From assembly GCA_947495695.1 (NCBI GenBank), contig CANLZP010000001.1, positions 1,013,069 through 1,077,068 of the forward strand: a stretch of DNA of 64,000 bases, read 5' to 3'. Positions 63,123-64,000 of the stretch are shown here, piece by piece. The position numbers and the translations under genes are program-made. The notes under the pieces were generated by a model. It was not told the DNA's origin, ran no database searches, and saw nothing but the letters and a program-made list of their open reading frames with translations. Source of the DNA: an uncultured Erythrobacter sp. GTDB taxonomy: Bacteria > Pseudomonadota > Alphaproteobacteria > Sphingomonadales > Sphingomonadaceae. Within the stretch, counting starts at the first letter, position 1. Each line of letters starts with the position of its first letter.

Positions 63123-64000
63123 TTACGAAGCGAGTTTGCGCAGCACGTAATGCAGAATGCCGCCGTTCTTGTAATATTCCATTTCGTTGGCGGTATCGAT
63201 TCGGCACAGCGCGTTGAAGGAGAAGGTGGTGCCGTCTGTACGGGTCACTTCAACTTCCACGTCTTGCTGCGGAGCAAGCGTAGCCAGGCCCTTGATCGTG
63301 AAGGTGTCATCCGCCGTCAGAGCCAGAGTTTCACGCGTGTCGCCATCTTTGAACTGCAAGGGTAGCACGCCCATGCCGACCAGATTGGAGCGGTGAATAC
63401 GCTCAAAGCTTTCAACGATCACGGCGCGCACACCCAACAGGATTGTGCCCTTGGCCGCCCAGTCACGGCTGGAGCCGGTGCCATATTCCTTGCCGCCGAT
63501 CACAACCAGCGGTGTGCCGTCTTCCTTATGCTTCATGGCGGCGTCATAGATCGCCATCTGCTCACCCTTATAGGTGGTGTAGCCGCCCTCAACACCAGGC
63601 ACCATTTCGTTCTTGATGCGGATGTTGGCAAAGGTGCCGCGCATCATCACTTCGTGGTTTCCACGGCGCGAGCCATAGGAGTTGAAGTCCTGCTTGGAGA
63701 CCTGATTGCTCATCAGATACTCGCCGCCCGGACTGTCCGCCTTGATCGCACCAGCAGGGCTGATGTGGTCGGTCGTCACACTGTCACCCAGCACAGCCAA
63801 GGGCTTCGCATCGGTGATGTCGGTGATCGGCGCCGGCGTCATCTCCATACCCTCGAAATAGGGCGGGTTGGCGACATAGGTTGAACCCGGACGCCACTGA
63901 TAAGTGTCGGATGCTTCGACATTGATGGCCTGCCAATGCTCGTCGCCCTTATAGACGTCGGCATAGCGGGTTTCGAACATTTCGCGGTCAATCGCGCCCG
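63123..64000 (-). CDS. acnA: Aconitate hydratase, C-terminal part (cut by window edge)
   Basis: The 292 visible codons are the C-terminal portion of an AcnA-type aconitase, which interconverts citrate and isocitrate. They include [32 protein letters not shown], the swivel-domain [21 protein letters not shown], and [21 protein letters not shown]. The substrate loop is [18 protein letters not shown], followed by [12 protein letters not shown] and the C-terminal end. The Fe-S cluster Cys residues lie beyond the window. The frame is open to base 64000. It is upstream of the rhodanese lipoprotein. Confidence 0.96.
   Translation of the reverse strand, partial: GAIDREMFETRYADVYKGDEHWQAINVEASDTYQWRPGSTYVANPPYFEGMEMTPAPITDITDAKPLAVLGDSVTTDHISPAGAIKADSPGGEYLMSNQVSKQDFNSYGSRRGNHEVMMRGTFANIRIKNEMVPGVEGGYTTYKGEQMAIYDAAMKHKEDGTPLVVIGGKEYGTGSSRDWAAKGTILLGVRAVIVESFERIHRSNLVGMGVLPLQFKDGDTRETLALTADDTFTIKGLATLAPQQDVEVEVTRTDGTTFSFNALCRIDTANEMEYYKNGGILHYVLRKLAS

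Noticed and set aside
1..64000. CRISPR arrays, prophage or insertion sequences
   Set aside because: No regularly spaced direct repeats, transposase, integrase or phage structural genes were seen on either strand.

Overview
The window is a chromosomal segment of an alphaproteobacterium, most likely Sphingomonadales (Erythrobacteraceae or Sphingomonadaceae). The evidence is gene content and order: mutM, rpsT and dnaA together, with ubiE-ubiB running away from them; a Tim44-domain protein, MltA and an Smr protein in a row; S1/P1 nuclease overlapping dapE; a Tat-type molybdopterin oxidoreductase next to hemH. Five GANTC sites (the CcrM methylation target of alphaproteobacteria) lie upstream of dnaA. 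Species cannot be fixed from sequence alone.

Layout. 1-12.3 kb is mostly housekeeping: hflK (5' end only), mrp, a lone molybdopterin subunit, hemH, a cytochrome P450 behind a perfect inverted repeat, an SDHAF4-like protein, rsmB, a probable double-hotdog protein with msrA, a secreted methyltransferase, aguB, folK (apparently CTG-started) and tRNA-Lys. 12.3-26.9 kb is an accessory, stress- and formate-flavoured block. It holds a CheB/CheR/PAS/histidine-kinase/receiver fusion, an EEP hydrolase, an FNT-family formate/nitrite channel, a CBS-containing site-2 protease, a truncated 2-oxo acid dehydrogenase E2, an acyl carrier protein, a formate dehydrogenase alpha subunit, and an erythromycin esterase / alpha-beta hydrolase / phosphoribosyltransferase operon. 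Both edges of this block carry related VOC (glyoxalase-fold) sequence: a decayed 3' remnant on the left and an intact gene on the right. 27-41 kb returns to general metabolism: GST, S1/P1 nuclease-dapE, two transporters, nth, dapB, a sirtuin, a tricorn-type protease and moeB. 41-50 kb holds dnaA, rpsT, mutM, ubiE-ubiB, coaBC-dut and lipoproteins. 50-64 kb holds trpS, murJ, secB, Tim44-mltA-smr, katG, aroC, ruvA-(membrane protein)-ruvB, a rhodanese lipoprotein and the 3' part of acnA.

How they work together. Several tight operons are visible from stop/start overlaps: mltA-smr, S1 nuclease-dapE, ruvA-orf-ruvB, coaBC-dut, E2 fragment-ACP-FDH, and esterase-hydrolase-PRTase. Cell envelope functions (murJ, mltA, secB, dapB, dapE) and cofactor synthesis (hemH, folK, coaBC, ubiE/B, moeB) dominate the core. 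In the accessory block, the formate dehydrogenase and the FNT channel suggest formate uptake and oxidation, but no FdsB/FdsG-like partner is present. The E2 fragment and ACP look like the surviving tail of a larger alpha-keto acid dehydrogenase cluster. No CRISPR array, phage genes, integrase or insertion sequence were seen.
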